DNA of 64,000 bases from Companilactobacillus versmoldensis DSM 14857 = KCTC 3814 (GTDB taxonomy: Bacteria; Bacillota; Bacilli; Lactobacillales; Lactobacillaceae). The DNA lies in contig NZ_AZFA01000007.1 in the NCBI RefSeq assembly GCF_001434295.1, positions 1-64,000 of the forward strand, read 5' to 3'. Of the stretch, positions 17,964 to 27,472 are shown piece after piece. Made by a program: the position numbers and the translations under genes. The first letter of the stretch is position 1, and every line of letters starts with the position of its first letter. The notes below the pieces were generated by a model, which saw nothing but the letters and a program-made list of their open reading frames with translations, did not search any database and had not been told where the DNA came from.

Positions 17964-18539
17964 ACCGTTTCTCCCCCCTCATAATTATTTTTTGTGAATG
18001 GATATAATAAATATTATATCTGCGATAAATATAATGCATTCTGTTTAAAGATTTCAACTTATTTCACAATTTAATTTCAAAAATATTAAAGAAACATTAC
18101 ATTATCTTGATAATTTGATAAATCAAAAAGCCTATTAATTCAACATTTTGTTAGCCAACGGTTAAAGACGCTTTTAATAATTTGTCTCATTTTGTCATAT
18201 TTGACGCAAAGATTGTGAAATAATTTCAGAATTTCTCCCTGCGTAGTTTGCTAACAATCGAACGGCACCTTTTGTCGGACAACCGCTTTCAAATTTTCCT
18301 AGCATCAATCAGTTGATTAATGACTTTCACATTGATTTTCATCTTTAACAAATTATTTATCGAAAATAAAATTTTAATTCACTGATAATCTTGATATAAA
18401 AGGATTTTCAAACCTTTAAAATAAAATTCATTATATTAAAATTTATTTATTATTTTTAGACAAAGTGATGTAAATAAGTACCACATTACCCCTCAGACTG
18501 GTAGTATTTAATTAATCGAATTTTAAGGGGGTCTTTGTT
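17964..18539. other. AT-rich divergent intergenic region
   Basis: 576 bp between the giant exported protein and the kinase gene. No coding frame is supportable. It must hold promoters in both directions. The core 18060-18480 is very AT-rich with several A/T tracts; I found no clear palindrome or RNA motif. Confidence 0.5.
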
Positions 18540-19349
18540 TTGAACGAATTTACACAAGTATTAACTATTGCCGGTTCCGATTCCGACGGAAGTGCCGGTG
18601 CACAAGCAGATTTAAAAACTTTTATGGCACGTGGAGTTTATGGGATGTCAGTTTTGACAGCCGCAGTAGCTGGTAATTCATATGGTATTCATGACGCTAC
18701 TGTTATGACACCTAAATTTATCGACAGCCAGATCAAGGATATTAAGGATGATTTTAAAGTTTCCGCCTTCAAGACGGGAATGCTCTCAGATTCTGCAACC
18801 ATCAATACTGTTGCTGACGCTATTAAAGACCATCCCTTTGGTTTCTTTGTTTTAGATCCAGTTATCATTACTAAACACGGTGCAATGTTACTCGAAGAAG
18901 ATGCTTACCAAACTTTGATCGACAAACTATTCCCGCTAGCTGATATCATCACTCCTAATTTCTACGAAGCTAAGAAGTTATCTGGATCAGATTTACATGA
19001 TCGCGAAGAAATTGTTCGAGCAGCTCATAAACTGCAAGAATTAGGACCAAAGAACATTATGATCAAGGGCGAACACAGCGATGATTCGATTTCTGAAGTT
19101 GAAGATTTTGTTTTGTTAGAGGACGGACAATCGTTTTGGATCTCAGAGCCTTATGTTAAAACCGATCATATCAATGGTACTGGTGACACATTATCATCAG
19201 CTATTGTTGCTGAAGTTGCCAAGGGCAATGATCTAGAATCTGCTATTAGAACTGCTAAGACATTCACTTATAACGCTATTAAAAATGTGATTGATGTGGG
19301 ACATAAATATGGACCGATTAATCATTTCATCAAAGATGATATACAATAG
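18540..19349 (+). CDS. Bifunctional HMP/pyridoxal-type kinase (ThiD/PdxK family)
   Basis: 269 residues from a TTG start with GGGGGT 8 bp upstream. The N-terminal LTIAGSDSDGSAGAQADLKT is the ThiD-family signature (read in parts), and NGTGDTLSSAIVAE carries the ribokinase-fold anion hole with the catalytic Asp. The family phosphorylates hydroxymethylpyrimidine (phosphate) or pyridoxal/pyridoxamine. GSDSDGSAGAQAD with Asp-Gly-Ser instead of ThiD's usual Ser-Gly-Gly leans toward the Firmicutes PdxK-type branch. No thiamine genes are adjacent. Confidence 0.85.
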   Translation: MNEFTQVLTIAGSDSDGSAGAQADLKTFMARGVYGMSVLTAAVAGNSYGIHDATVMTPKFIDSQIKDIKDDFKVSAFKTGMLSDSATINTVADAIKDHPFGFFVLDPVIITKHGAMLLEEDAYQTLIDKLFPLADIITPNFYEAKKLSGSDLHDREEIVRAAHKLQELGPKNIMIKGEHSDDSISEVEDFVLLEDGQSFWISEPYVKTDHINGTGDTLSSAIVAEVAKGNDLESAIRTAKTFTYNAIKNVIDVGHKYGPINHFIKDDIQ

Positions 19350-19377
19350 AAGAAAAACGAATGGAGGCCTTCTTCAT

Positions 19378-19788
19378 ATGGTAAGAATTACTAAAATTTC
19401 TGCAGGGACCTTACTATTCATTCTGGCAATCATCTTAATGATCAAAACTGGTTTTCAAGGCTTTGTGACCGCATTGATTGGTAATGGTCCGGTTGCTGGT
19501 GCAGCAGGAACTTTACTAGCGATTGCTTATATCGTTACGGGAGCTATTTATCTTTTTACTAATCGGACTTACAGTTTAGTCCCTGATATCATCAGTTTAC
19601 TGATTCTCATTATTGGTGCCGTCTTCGGCATTATCAATTCGGGGTTCCCAGATACTAGTTATCTCAAATTCTGGGCTTGGCTAGGCATCATTATTGGAGC
19701 AATCGTCTTGATCACTAGTATCGTTGATTTGATCATCAACCCAATTCCTGAAGAACCTGAGGATAATGAGCCAACAAGACAACGGTAA
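19378..19788 (+). CDS. Four-helix membrane protein, 5' part of an interrupted gene
   Basis: 136 residues from the ATG at 19378 (GGAGG upstream). Four hydrophobic segments, then a short acidic stretch (NPIPEEPEDNEPTRQR) and TAA at 19786-19788. The same frame then stays open for 145 more codons to 20226 and encodes an Asn/Gln/Tyr-rich tail, followed at once by a terminator. The gene therefore looks like a full-length 282-codon frame cut by one nonsense codon; CGG-TAA-AAT would be restored by CAA (Gln). Function unknown. It follows the kinase gene by 28 bp and is probably in its operon. Confidence 0.7.
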   Translation: MVRITKISAGTLLFILAIILMIKTGFQGFVTALIGNGPVAGAAGTLLAIAYIVTGAIYLFTNRTYSLVPDIISLLILIIGAVFGIINSGFPDTSYLKFWAWLGIIIGAIVLITSIVDLIINPIPEEPEDNEPTRQR

Positions 19789-20226
19789 AATCCAAATAAC
19801 TATTATCAACAGAGCTCGAACAATAACTACAATAATAATCAGAATAACCAATACACCGGTAATAACTACCAACCTGATCAATACAACAATCAGAGACCAG
19901 TAACCGGTCAACGATCTCAAACCAGTCGGAGACAAAATCAACCAGCTAATAATTATGTACCTGACAATAATCGCTACGGAAATTCAGGTAGCCAAAATGA
20001 TAATGGCTATTATCCAAATAATCCGCAATTTAACAATAGTCAGCAAGCTAACAATCAGTATGATCAGCCAAATTCTTCTATTAATAGTAGTTATTCAAAT
20101 TACCAAACTGGCCAGAATCGTCCAGAAAATGGTCGAGCCAGCGAAAATTTAAATAATTCTTCAAAAAAAATTTCAAATAAACATCTTCGCTACGATCCGT
20201 CAAAAAGCCGTCGTAGCAAGCATTAA
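19789..20226 (+). pseudogene. In-frame Asn/Gln/Tyr-rich tail after the TAA of the preceding gene
   Basis: 145 codons without a stop in the same frame as the upstream membrane protein (NNYYQQSSNNNYNN and similar), ending in a basic HLRYDPSKSRRSKH before TAA at 20224-20226. There is no start codon with a ribosome site of its own. Composition (low-complexity N/Q/Y/S, no frame errors) indicates it was coding recently, as the cytoplasmic tail of the membrane protein. Confidence 0.7.
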
Positions 20227-20227
20227 T

Positions 20228-20256
20228 GCAAGCCCTTTCAGGCTTGCTTTTTTTTA
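20228..20256 (+). terminator. Terminator after 19378-20226 gene
   Basis: GCAAGCC-ctttca-GGCTTGC plus an eight-T run. It lies 2 bp after the downstream TAA at 20226, not after the internal TAA at 19788, which supports the longer ancestral gene. Confidence 0.92.
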
Positions 20257-20272
20257 TCGTTCTTTATATCGT

Positions 20273-20347
20273 GATAAATCATTTATCGCTATTGATTATT
20301 TAATTAATTAATCATATGATAAACGTAGTTATAGATGTATATCTATA
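20273..20347 (+). promoter_or_regulatory. cydABCD promoter with flanking palindromes
   Basis: TTGATT (20292-20297), a 17-bp spacer and TATGAT (20315-20320) make a good sigma-A promoter. A perfect palindrome GATAAATCATTTATC (20273-20287) ends 4 bp before the -35 element. A second, TATAGAT-gtat-ATCTATA (20330-20347), starts about 9 bp after the -10 and would form a hairpin or operator at the transcript start. The positions suit redox or catabolite control, but neither palindrome matches a Rex site (TTGTGA-N6-TCACAA). Confidence 0.6.
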
Positions 20348-20371
20348 AATTTTGATGAGGAGGTTATATAT

Positions 20372-21835
20372 ATGTTCGGTATAGGATTAACCATCGTCGG
20401 ATTGGCTCGTTTCCAATTTGCTATGACTACCGTGTTCCATTTCTTCTTTGTTCCGTTTTCAATCGGAATGGGTTTTGTTGTAGCTATCATGGAAACAATT
20501 TACGCAGTCAAGAAAGACAAGGTTTACCGCGACATGGCTAAGTTCTGGGGAAAGATCTTCTTACTTAGTTTCGCCGTGGGTATTGTTACAGGTCTTATTC
20601 AAGAGTTCCAATTCGGTATGAATTGGTCAGAGTATTCTAGATTCATGGGTGATGTCTTCGGTGCACCATTAGCTATCGAAGCATTACTAGCATTCTTTAT
20701 CGAATCTGTCTTCATTGGTATTTGGATGTTTACTTGGGATAGATTCAGTCCAGGTTGGCATGCATTTATGATTTGGATGACATCAATCGGTACTATGTTA
20801 TCAGCCATTTGGATTTTAGCTGCTAACAGTTTCATGCAACATCCAACAGGTTTCACGATCGCCGTTATGGGTGGACGTACACGTATCAAGTTAACAAGCT
20901 TTGGTGACGTGGTTGCTAACCCACAACTATGGAGAGTCTTCCCTCACTTGATCATCGCTGCTATTATGACAGCTGGTGTTGTCATTGCAGGTATGAGTGC
21001 TTACGGATTACTTCGTAAGAAGAACGGTGAGAATCACTTCTTCAAGACTTCATTAAGATATGGCCTTTGGGTCGGTTTAATTGGCTCCATCTTGACTATC
21101 TTTGCTGGTGATTTCCAAACACAACAAATGATCAAAGATCAACCAATGAAATTCGCTGCAACTGAAGGTATTTATCAAAATACTAAAGACCCTGCTCCAT
21201 GGACTGTCATTGAGACAATCGATGCTAAGGGTCACAAGGCATCACATCAAGTTGAGATCCCTAAGGTATTGAGTTTGTTAACATACCACAAGGGTTCAGG
21301 TGCCGTTAAAGGTATGAATCAAATCAACAAGGAACTCAATAACGAGTATGGTAACAAGAAGTTCGGTACTCAAATGGGTTCTGAACTAGACTTTTATCCA
21401 CCTGCAAAGACATTGTTCTGGAGTTTCAGAATAATGACCGCAGTAGCATTCTTAGTTCTATTATTTGATTTCCTTGGTTTATTGTTCTCCAGAAAGAGCA
21501 AGGATACTATCGAAAACAAGAAATGGTTACTTTATTGCTTGGGTATCGGTATTTGGATTCCATTCATTGGTAATTCAGCCGGCTGGTTCGTAACAGAATT
21601 TGGTCGTTATCCTTGGATCGTTTATGGATTATTTACAATTTCTCAAGCCGTATCTCCATCATCGACCATCGGAAGCTTGCTATTTAGTAACATCCTTTAC
21701 TTCTTACTATTTGCCTTCCTTGGTGGTGTCATGGTTTGGTACAGCAGACAAACATTACATCAAGGCCCTTATTTCGAAGAAAAGGATTCTAAGCAAAACG
21801 TAGATCCTTTTGCAAAGGAGGCATTTGGTAAATAA
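20372..21835 (+). CDS. cydA: Cytochrome bd ubiquinol/menaquinol oxidase subunit I
   Basis: 487 residues, nine expected membrane helices. The haem b595 ligand histidine is His23 in QFAMTTVFHFFFVPFSIG, and the family helix LAFFIESVFIGIWMFTWDR is clear. The Q-loop region is short, as in the Firmicutes type. CydA with CydB oxidises menaquinol and reduces oxygen to water, building proton motive force. In lactobacilli activity needs external haem. A GAGGAGG site precedes the ATG; the stop overlaps the cydB start (TAATG). Confidence 0.97.
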   Translation: MFGIGLTIVGLARFQFAMTTVFHFFFVPFSIGMGFVVAIMETIYAVKKDKVYRDMAKFWGKIFLLSFAVGIVTGLIQEFQFGMNWSEYSRFMGDVFGAPLAIEALLAFFIESVFIGIWMFTWDRFSPGWHAFMIWMTSIGTMLSAIWILAANSFMQHPTGFTIAVMGGRTRIKLTSFGDVVANPQLWRVFPHLIIAAIMTAGVVIAGMSAYGLLRKKNGENHFFKTSLRYGLWVGLIGSILTIFAGDFQTQQMIKDQPMKFAATEGIYQNTKDPAPWTVIETIDAKGHKASHQVEIPKVLSLLTYHKGSGAVKGMNQINKELNNEYGNKKFGTQMGSELDFYPPAKTLFWSFRIMTAVAFLVLLFDFLGLLFSRKSKDTIENKKWLLYCLGIGIWIPFIGNSAGWFVTEFGRYPWIVYGLFTISQAVSPSSTIGSLLFSNILYFLLFAFLGGVMVWYSRQTLHQGPYFEEKDSKQNVDPFAKEAFGK

Positions 21836-22851
21836 TGACACTCTCAATATTATGGTTTTGTATAATTGGTCTTTTATTCGCCATCTTCGTCTTCCTAGAA
21901 GGATTTGATTTCGGTGTTGGTATGGCAACACGTTTGATCGCACACGATCAAGAAGAACGAATTGCTATCCAATCGTCAATTGGACCTCACTGGGATGGTA
22001 ACGAAACTTGGTTAGTTACAGCTGGTGGTGCAATGTTCGCATCATTACCACTTTGGTACGCATCATTGTTCTCAGCTTATTATTACCTATTAATGTTAGT
22101 ATTAACCGCTTTGATTATCCGTGGTGTTTCATTTGAATTTACGAAACACGCAACTACAAAAGCTGGCAAGAACTTCTGGCTCTGGTTATTCTTCTGTGGT
22201 AGTTTCTTTGCACCATTCCTATTGGTTATGATGCTTACAAGCATGATCCAAGGTATTCCTTTGAATGCCAACGGTGATGCTATTGGACTTGGCTTCTTCG
22301 ATGTTGTTAACTGGCTCTCACTTGTTGGTGGTGTTGCTGGTGTACTTCTATCATTGGTCCATGGTTTGAACTTCATTCGTTTGAGAATGTCTGGTGATTT
22401 ACCAGACCGTGCTCGTAACATGAACAAGATTCTTTATCCTATCTTGTTTGCCGGTGAAGTTGTTTTCGCTCTATTAGTAATTTTCCAAACAGACTTCTTT
22501 ACTAAGAAGTTTGTCTCATCACTGATTATCACACTGCTAATTGTATTATTCTCAGTCTTGGGTTACTATGGAGTCCTAAAGGATAGAGCAGGCTGGAGCT
22601 TCGTAGGAAGTGGATTATCATTAAGTGCAGTCATCGTACTAATCTTCAATGGTATGTTCCCACGTGTCATGATCAGTACAACTGGTGGTAACGACATTCT
22701 GATTAAGAACGCCGCTAACTCACAATATACATTGACAGTTATGACAATTGTCGCATGTATCTTAGTACCTATCGTATTGATTTACTTTATTTGGTCATAT
22801 ACTCTATTCACCAAGAAAATAAATCCTAAGGATAATACGGTGAAATATTAA
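21835..22851 (+). CDS. cydB: Cytochrome bd oxidase subunit II
   Basis: 338 residues, polytopic. N-terminal FLEGFDFGVGMATRLIAHD and GPHWDGNETWLVTAGGAMFA are the CydB signatures (read in parts). It pairs with CydA in the membrane. It starts inside the cydA stop codon and ends one base before the cydC start, so the four genes are tightly coupled. Confidence 0.97.
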   Translation: MTLSILWFCIIGLLFAIFVFLEGFDFGVGMATRLIAHDQEERIAIQSSIGPHWDGNETWLVTAGGAMFASLPLWYASLFSAYYYLLMLVLTALIIRGVSFEFTKHATTKAGKNFWLWLFFCGSFFAPFLLVMMLTSMIQGIPLNANGDAIGLGFFDVVNWLSLVGGVAGVLLSLVHGLNFIRLRMSGDLPDRARNMNKILYPILFAGEVVFALLVIFQTDFFTKKFVSSLIITLLIVLFSVLGYYGVLKDRAGWSFVGSGLSLSAVIVLIFNGMFPRVMISTTGGNDILIKNAANSQYTLTVMTIVACILVPIVLIYFIWSYTLFTKKINPKDNTVKY

Positions 22852-22852
22852 T

Positions 22853-24592
22853 ATGATTGATAAGCGATTATTTCGCTTACCAGGAACAAAACGTCTTCTA
22901 CTTATGCTTGCAGGATTAACTTTCTTGCAAGCATTTGTTATTTTATTCCAAGGTAAGTATTTAGCAGATGCATTAGTAAATTCGTGGCAAATGAAACCAC
23001 TACAAAGTATTATGCTTCCTGTGACACTATTTGCAGTGGCTTTTGTCGTGCGCCATTTATTGAATTTGTTGAACACAAAAATAGTTCAATATTATTCTGG
23101 CAAAATGTCAGAAGAAATTCGTTCCCAACTCCTTGATAAAGTCTACAATTCTGGACCTCAAATGATCTCAGAACGTGGAACAGGTAACCTAGTTACTGCC
23201 TCATTAGACGGAATCGACTTAGTCGAGAACTACTTCAAGTTGATTTTTACAAAGATGATGAACATGTCCATCATCCCTCCTGTTTTATTAGTATATATTT
23301 ACTTCCAAAATATCGCCTCAGGTATAACTTTGACGATCATCGTACCCTTGATAATCCTCTTTATGATCATCTTAGGACTCGCAGCACAATCAAAAGCTGA
23401 CGAACAATACGCACAATACACGATCTTGTCTAATCACTTCTTGGACGCCTTGCGTGGCTTACCTACACTAAAAATGTTGGGTTTAAGTAAGCGCTATGTT
23501 AAGAATATTTATACAGTCAGTGACGAATATCGGCGCCGGACGATGAATACTTTGCGTATCGCCATTTTATCGACGTTTGCGCTCGACTGGTTAACAACAC
23601 TCGGAATCGCTATTCTAGCTGTATTCTTGGGCTTAGGATTGATTAATAATCAACTCCCACTGTTTCCAGCCTTAGTAACTTTGATACTAGCACCTGAATA
23701 TTTCTTACCACTCCGTGACTTTTCAAGCGATTATCATGCCACACTTGATGGTAAAAATGCTCTAACTAATATTCTTTCTATCTTAGAACGTCGAGATACC
23801 GAGGATACTGACAAATTAGATAAATTAACTTGGGATAAGGACTCAAGCCTTGAAATAAACAATTTACAATTCAATTATTCGGATGAAGAAAAGGCTGATG
23901 CTGTCAGTCTGGATGTTGATCATCTGAAATTGTCTGGATATCATCATATCGGTGTCATTGGAAAATCTGGTTCCGGTAAATCGACCTTGATTCGTGTCAT
24001 CGGTGGTTTCTTGACACCAGAACACAATTCAAATATCACGATCAATGGCCAAAAGGTCCCTCATTTTACACAAAGAAATTGGCAGAAAGAATTGACTTTC
24101 TTGCCGCAATCTCCTTACTTGTTCTCAGGAACATTAGCTAAGAATATTGCTTTCTATCGTCCTGAAGCTTCTCAAGAAGAAATCGAAAATGCGGCCGATA
24201 AAGCTGGTCTAAAAGACTTTATCAACACTTTAAAAGATGGTTATGAAACAATGATCGGTGAAGGTGGCCGTGGTATCTCCGGTGGCCAACAACAACGCAT
24301 CATGATTGCTCGTGCCTTTCTTGCCAACGACCGTCACATTTTAATTTTTGATGAGCCAACTGCTCACTTGGATATTGAAACTGAGTATGCTTTGAAGAAA
24401 CCAATGGAAGAACTATTCAAAAACCACCTAGTGATTTTTGCTACCCATCGTCTTCACTGGATCAAAGAAATGGACTATGTTGTCGTAATGGACGATGGTG
24501 AAATAGTCGAACAAGGTACACCAAAAGAATTAGGTTCTCATGAAGGCGCCTATTCCGACTTAATCGAAAATATGCGAGGTGATACACTGTGA
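22853..24592 (+). CDS. cydC: ABC exporter subunit CydC (cytochrome bd assembly)
   Basis: 579 residues. An N-terminal six-helix type I exporter domain (about 1-320) is fused to an ATPase: Walker A GVIGKSGSGKST, signature ISGGQQQR, Walker B ILIFDEPT and a switch histidine (ATHRLHW). CydCD is a heterodimeric ABC transporter needed for cytochrome bd maturation; recent work links it to haem handling, older work to thiol export. C or D naming follows gene order as in Bacillus. It overlaps the next gene by four bases (GTGA). Confidence 0.92.
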   Translation: MIDKRLFRLPGTKRLLLMLAGLTFLQAFVILFQGKYLADALVNSWQMKPLQSIMLPVTLFAVAFVVRHLLNLLNTKIVQYYSGKMSEEIRSQLLDKVYNSGPQMISERGTGNLVTASLDGIDLVENYFKLIFTKMMNMSIIPPVLLVYIYFQNIASGITLTIIVPLIILFMIILGLAAQSKADEQYAQYTILSNHFLDALRGLPTLKMLGLSKRYVKNIYTVSDEYRRRTMNTLRIAILSTFALDWLTTLGIAILAVFLGLGLINNQLPLFPALVTLILAPEYFLPLRDFSSDYHATLDGKNALTNILSILERRDTEDTDKLDKLTWDKDSSLEINNLQFNYSDEEKADAVSLDVDHLKLSGYHHIGVIGKSGSGKSTLIRVIGGFLTPEHNSNITINGQKVPHFTQRNWQKELTFLPQSPYLFSGTLAKNIAFYRPEASQEEIENAADKAGLKDFINTLKDGYETMIGEGGRGISGGQQQRIMIARAFLANDRHILIFDEPTAHLDIETEYALKKPMEELFKNHLVIFATHRLHWIKEMDYVVVMDDGEIVEQGTPKELGSHEGAYSDLIENMRGDTL

Positions 24593-26337
24593 ACTTTTTC
24601 AAGACATTCAAACATGATACTTGGGTCAAACCTTATATAAAACAGTACAAGGGTCTATTGATCTCTGTTCTGATACTAGGATTCTTTACCGTCTTGTGTG
24701 CGACTGGATTAATGTTCACAGCTGGTTACACGATCGATAAAGCCGCTACTCATCCGTACAATATTTTATTGATTTACGTACCAATTATTTTGACTCGTGG
24801 TTTTGGTATTGGACGTCCAGTTATCAAATATATTGAAAGACTTAGAAGTCATAACTGGGTCTTAAAGATCACTTCTGACTTAAGAACTCGTCTCTACAAG
24901 ACACTTGAAAGTGATGCCTCATTTTTCAACGAGCATCATAAAGCTGGTGACATCATGGGACTCTTATCTGAAGATATCAATCACTTGCAAGATTTATATT
25001 TAAGAACCGTTTTCCCTACTGTCATTGCTTATATAGTTGCCTTAGTCGCATCGATTGCAATGGGATTTTTCAATCCTTCTTTTGGATTTTTTGTCTTATT
25101 ACTCTGCGTTGTCGAAATCGTAATCGTACCTTTAGTTTCCGTTGCTATTGAAAGTGCCAGACGGGAACGTCAAAAAGCTTTGAAGAGCGACTTGTATACT
25201 AAATTGACCGATAACATTTTAGGCGTCGACGACTGGGTGATTTCAGGTCGTGAGGATGACTTCAAAAAACTATCCGCTTCAACTATTGCTGAGCTTGATG
25301 CTTCCAAAGATAAGTCAAAAGCCTTCAGAAGAAACCGAGACTTCGTTTTACAATTTATTTTTGCAGTTATCATGATAGTAATGTTGATCTTTACTAATAT
25401 CCATATGACTCAAAATCAAGAAATGGCTAACTTCACTGCTGCGGTATTTTTAGCAGCTTTACAGCTATCTGATACCTTTGTCCCAGTCAGTCAAGGATTT
25501 GAGGAATGGCCTCAATACCGTGACTCGATCAATCGTCTTAATACTGTTCAACCCGTCGAACCTAATTTGCCTGAACAAGTCGAACTTGATCCCAAAGATT
25601 TCAACGGTCTCGATTTGGAAAATGTTAGTTTCGAATATTCCAGCGACTCACCTATTCTGATCAAGAATTTCACTCAAAAAATCACTAAGGGTGAAAAGCT
25701 TGCTTTGTTGGGTCCGAGTGGTATTGGTAAGACGACGATACTGCAACTTATTTTAGGTGACCTTATTCCTCAAAAAGGTACGATCACTGTTAATGATTTG
25801 AATGTTCAACAAATTCAAGATCACCGGGAACAAATTTTCTCAGTCTTGAATCAAAACCCCTTTTTGTTCAACACTAGTGTGATGAACAATGTTCGGCTCG
25901 GTAATGAGGACAAGAGCGATTCTGAGGTTAAAGAAGCTTTGGCCCGTGTTGGTTTAAAGGATTTGCTCGACTCATTGCCTGATAAGTACAACACTTCAGT
26001 CGGCGAGAATGGTTCTCGTTTCTCTGGCGGTGAACAGGAGCGGATCGCTTTGGCCCGTATTTTGCTGCAAGATGCTCCGGTCGTGCTTTTGGACGAGCCT
26101 ACTGTTGGGCTTGATCCGATCACTGAAAATGCTTTGCTTGAGACTTTCTTTGATGTTTTGAAAGACAAGACTATTATCTGGGTCACTCATCACTTGCAAG
26201 GTGTCAATCATGTTGACCAAGTTGTCTTTGTTACCGATGAAGGAATCGAGATGCAAGGTGCTCCGGATGATCTTTATCGTACTAACTCGCACTTTAAGGA
26301 GTTGTATGAGATGGATGCTGGTTTGGAAGCTGACTAG
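24589..26337 (+). CDS. cydD: ABC exporter subunit CydD (cytochrome bd assembly)
   Basis: 582 residues, GTG start overlapping the stop of cydC. Same layout as CydC: membrane domain about 1-320, then Walker A LLGPSGIGKTT, signature FSGGEQER, Walker B VVLLDEPT and H-loop WVTHHLQG. Forms the heterodimer with CydC. Last gene of cydABCD; downstream lie a structured GC-rich element and a terminator. Confidence 0.92.
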   Translation: MNFFKTFKHDTWVKPYIKQYKGLLISVLILGFFTVLCATGLMFTAGYTIDKAATHPYNILLIYVPIILTRGFGIGRPVIKYIERLRSHNWVLKITSDLRTRLYKTLESDASFFNEHHKAGDIMGLLSEDINHLQDLYLRTVFPTVIAYIVALVASIAMGFFNPSFGFFVLLLCVVEIVIVPLVSVAIESARRERQKALKSDLYTKLTDNILGVDDWVISGREDDFKKLSASTIAELDASKDKSKAFRRNRDFVLQFIFAVIMIVMLIFTNIHMTQNQEMANFTAAVFLAALQLSDTFVPVSQGFEEWPQYRDSINRLNTVQPVEPNLPEQVELDPKDFNGLDLENVSFEYSSDSPILIKNFTQKITKGEKLALLGPSGIGKTTILQLILGDLIPQKGTITVNDLNVQQIQDHREQIFSVLNQNPFLFNTSVMNNVRLGNEDKSDSEVKEALARVGLKDLLDSLPDKYNTSVGENGSRFSGGEQERIALARILLQDAPVVLLDEPTVGLDPITENALLETFFDVLKDKTIIWVTHHLQGVNHVDQVVFVTDEGIEMQGAPDDLYRTNSHFKELYEMDAGLEAD

Positions 26338-26364
26338 GTTTTGCTTTGTTTGAGGCTCACTGCC

Positions 26365-26515
26365 GGCGAAGCGGCTCCGCAAATTTGGGCTGGAACGTGG
26401 TGGACGCCACTTGGAGCCTCCCTGCGGGAGTCTTCAAGCTGGGTCTTATTCTAAGCTCGCTTCGCTCACTAAGAATAATTTCACCACTTAGCCCAATTTG
26501 CTCTGTCGCTTCACC
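26365..26515. ncRNA. Structured GC-rich element (three-way junction), unknown
   Basis: Clearly more GC-rich than its flanks and non-coding. Long-range arms: GGCGAAGCG (26365-26373) with CGCTTCACC (26507-26515), and GCAAATTTGGGCT (26379-26391) with AGCCCAATTTGC (26490-26501). Between them are two hairpins: CTCCC-tgc-GGGAG with outer CTTG/CAAG (about 26410-26438), and TTATTCT/AGAATAA (about 26446-26478). Together they fold into a closed three-way junction on either strand. It may be a dispersed repeat or an RNA in the cydD 3' region. No second copy was found in the window. Confidence 0.5.
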
Positions 26516-26564
26516 TGGGTTAGTTTTATCCTTCCTTAATTTTTATAAAGAAAAAATTGTATTA

Positions 26565-26597
26565 CCACCAAAAAAGTCACCTTTGGTGGCTTTTTTT
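26565..26597 (+). terminator. Terminator downstream of cydABCD
   Basis: CCACCAAA (26565-26572) pairs with TTTGGTGG (26582-26589), then seven Ts. It lies 230 bp after cydD, so the structured element would be part of the cyd transcript. Confidence 0.88.
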
Positions 26598-26739
26598 CGT
26601 TCTCTTTTTCTAGTAACTGCTTTTCTGTTTCAATACGTGACTATATTTTTCTTTACCATCTAATTTTCTTATATAATTGGATTAAATACTTGCTTGTTAC
26701 GCGGCGTCATACTGTACTTTTTTATTGGAGGTGAAGTTT

Positions 26740-27465
26740 ATGTCTACTTTTTCTACTGGTGAAATGGCTTCTTTGGGACATGTTTCAGTTCGGACTATTC
26801 AGTATTGGGACAAGAAGGGGCTTCTTACTCCTTCTACTAAGGGTCCATCTGGTCGTAGGATCTATGACTCTTCTGATGTTCAACGTTTGAAACTTATTTT
26901 GCTCTTCAAAAATATTGGCTTGAGTCTTTCTGCTATTAAAGAAATCGTTGATGGTGATAACTCCGTCAGTACTTTGAAATTGTTGCTTACTGAGCGTCAA
27001 GACTCTCTTCGTGATCAAATCTCTGCCGATAGATCTCAATTGGCTGAAGTTGATTCTTTGATCAAAAGTCTGCCCTCCTTGGATAACCTTTCACTTAATT
27101 CTATTGATGACATGAACTCTATTATGGACAATAAAAAAGCTTTGAAAAAAGTACATATCCACCTAATTTTATTTGGTTTGCCTTTATCTGTACTTGAAAT
27201 TGGGTCGATTATTTATTCAATTGTTATCAGAAGTTGGTGGCCGTTTGTCATTTGGGTGCTGATTGATATTATTGGCGCTGGTTTCTTATCAAGATATTAT
27301 TTTAATTCGACCGAATATGTTTGTCCAAACTGTCAGTTTCAATTCAGGCCTACTTTTTGGCAAAGTTTTTGGGCTCCTCATACTTTTGCCACTCGCAAGT
27401 TGACTTGTCCTAATTGTGGTCAGAAAAACTACTGTGTCGAAGTTTATGGGGTTTCTAGTGAATAG
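26740..27465 (+). CDS. MerR-type regulator with membrane helices and zinc ribbon
   Basis: 241 residues from ATG 26740 (GGAGGTG site). Residues 1-70 are a MerR winged helix (FSTGEMASLGHVSVRTIQYWDKKG, in parts). A helical linker (75-135) carries the dimer region. Two membrane helices follow (about 140-162 and 166-185), then a C-terminal domain with two CPNC knuckles (Cys195/198 and 223/226), which should bind one zinc. A membrane-tethered MerR protein with a zinc ribbon is an uncommon layout. It converges with an ABC transporter operon, but no direct regulatory link is shown. Confidence 0.82.
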   Translation: MSTFSTGEMASLGHVSVRTIQYWDKKGLLTPSTKGPSGRRIYDSSDVQRLKLILLFKNIGLSLSAIKEIVDGDNSVSTLKLLLTERQDSLRDQISADRSQLAEVDSLIKSLPSLDNLSLNSIDDMNSIMDNKKALKKVHIHLILFGLPLSVLEIGSIIYSIVIRSWWPFVIWVLIDIIGAGFLSRYYFNSTEYVCPNCQFQFRPTFWQSFWAPHTFATRKLTCPNCGQKNYCVEVYGVSSE

Positions 27466-27472
27466 CATTTTT

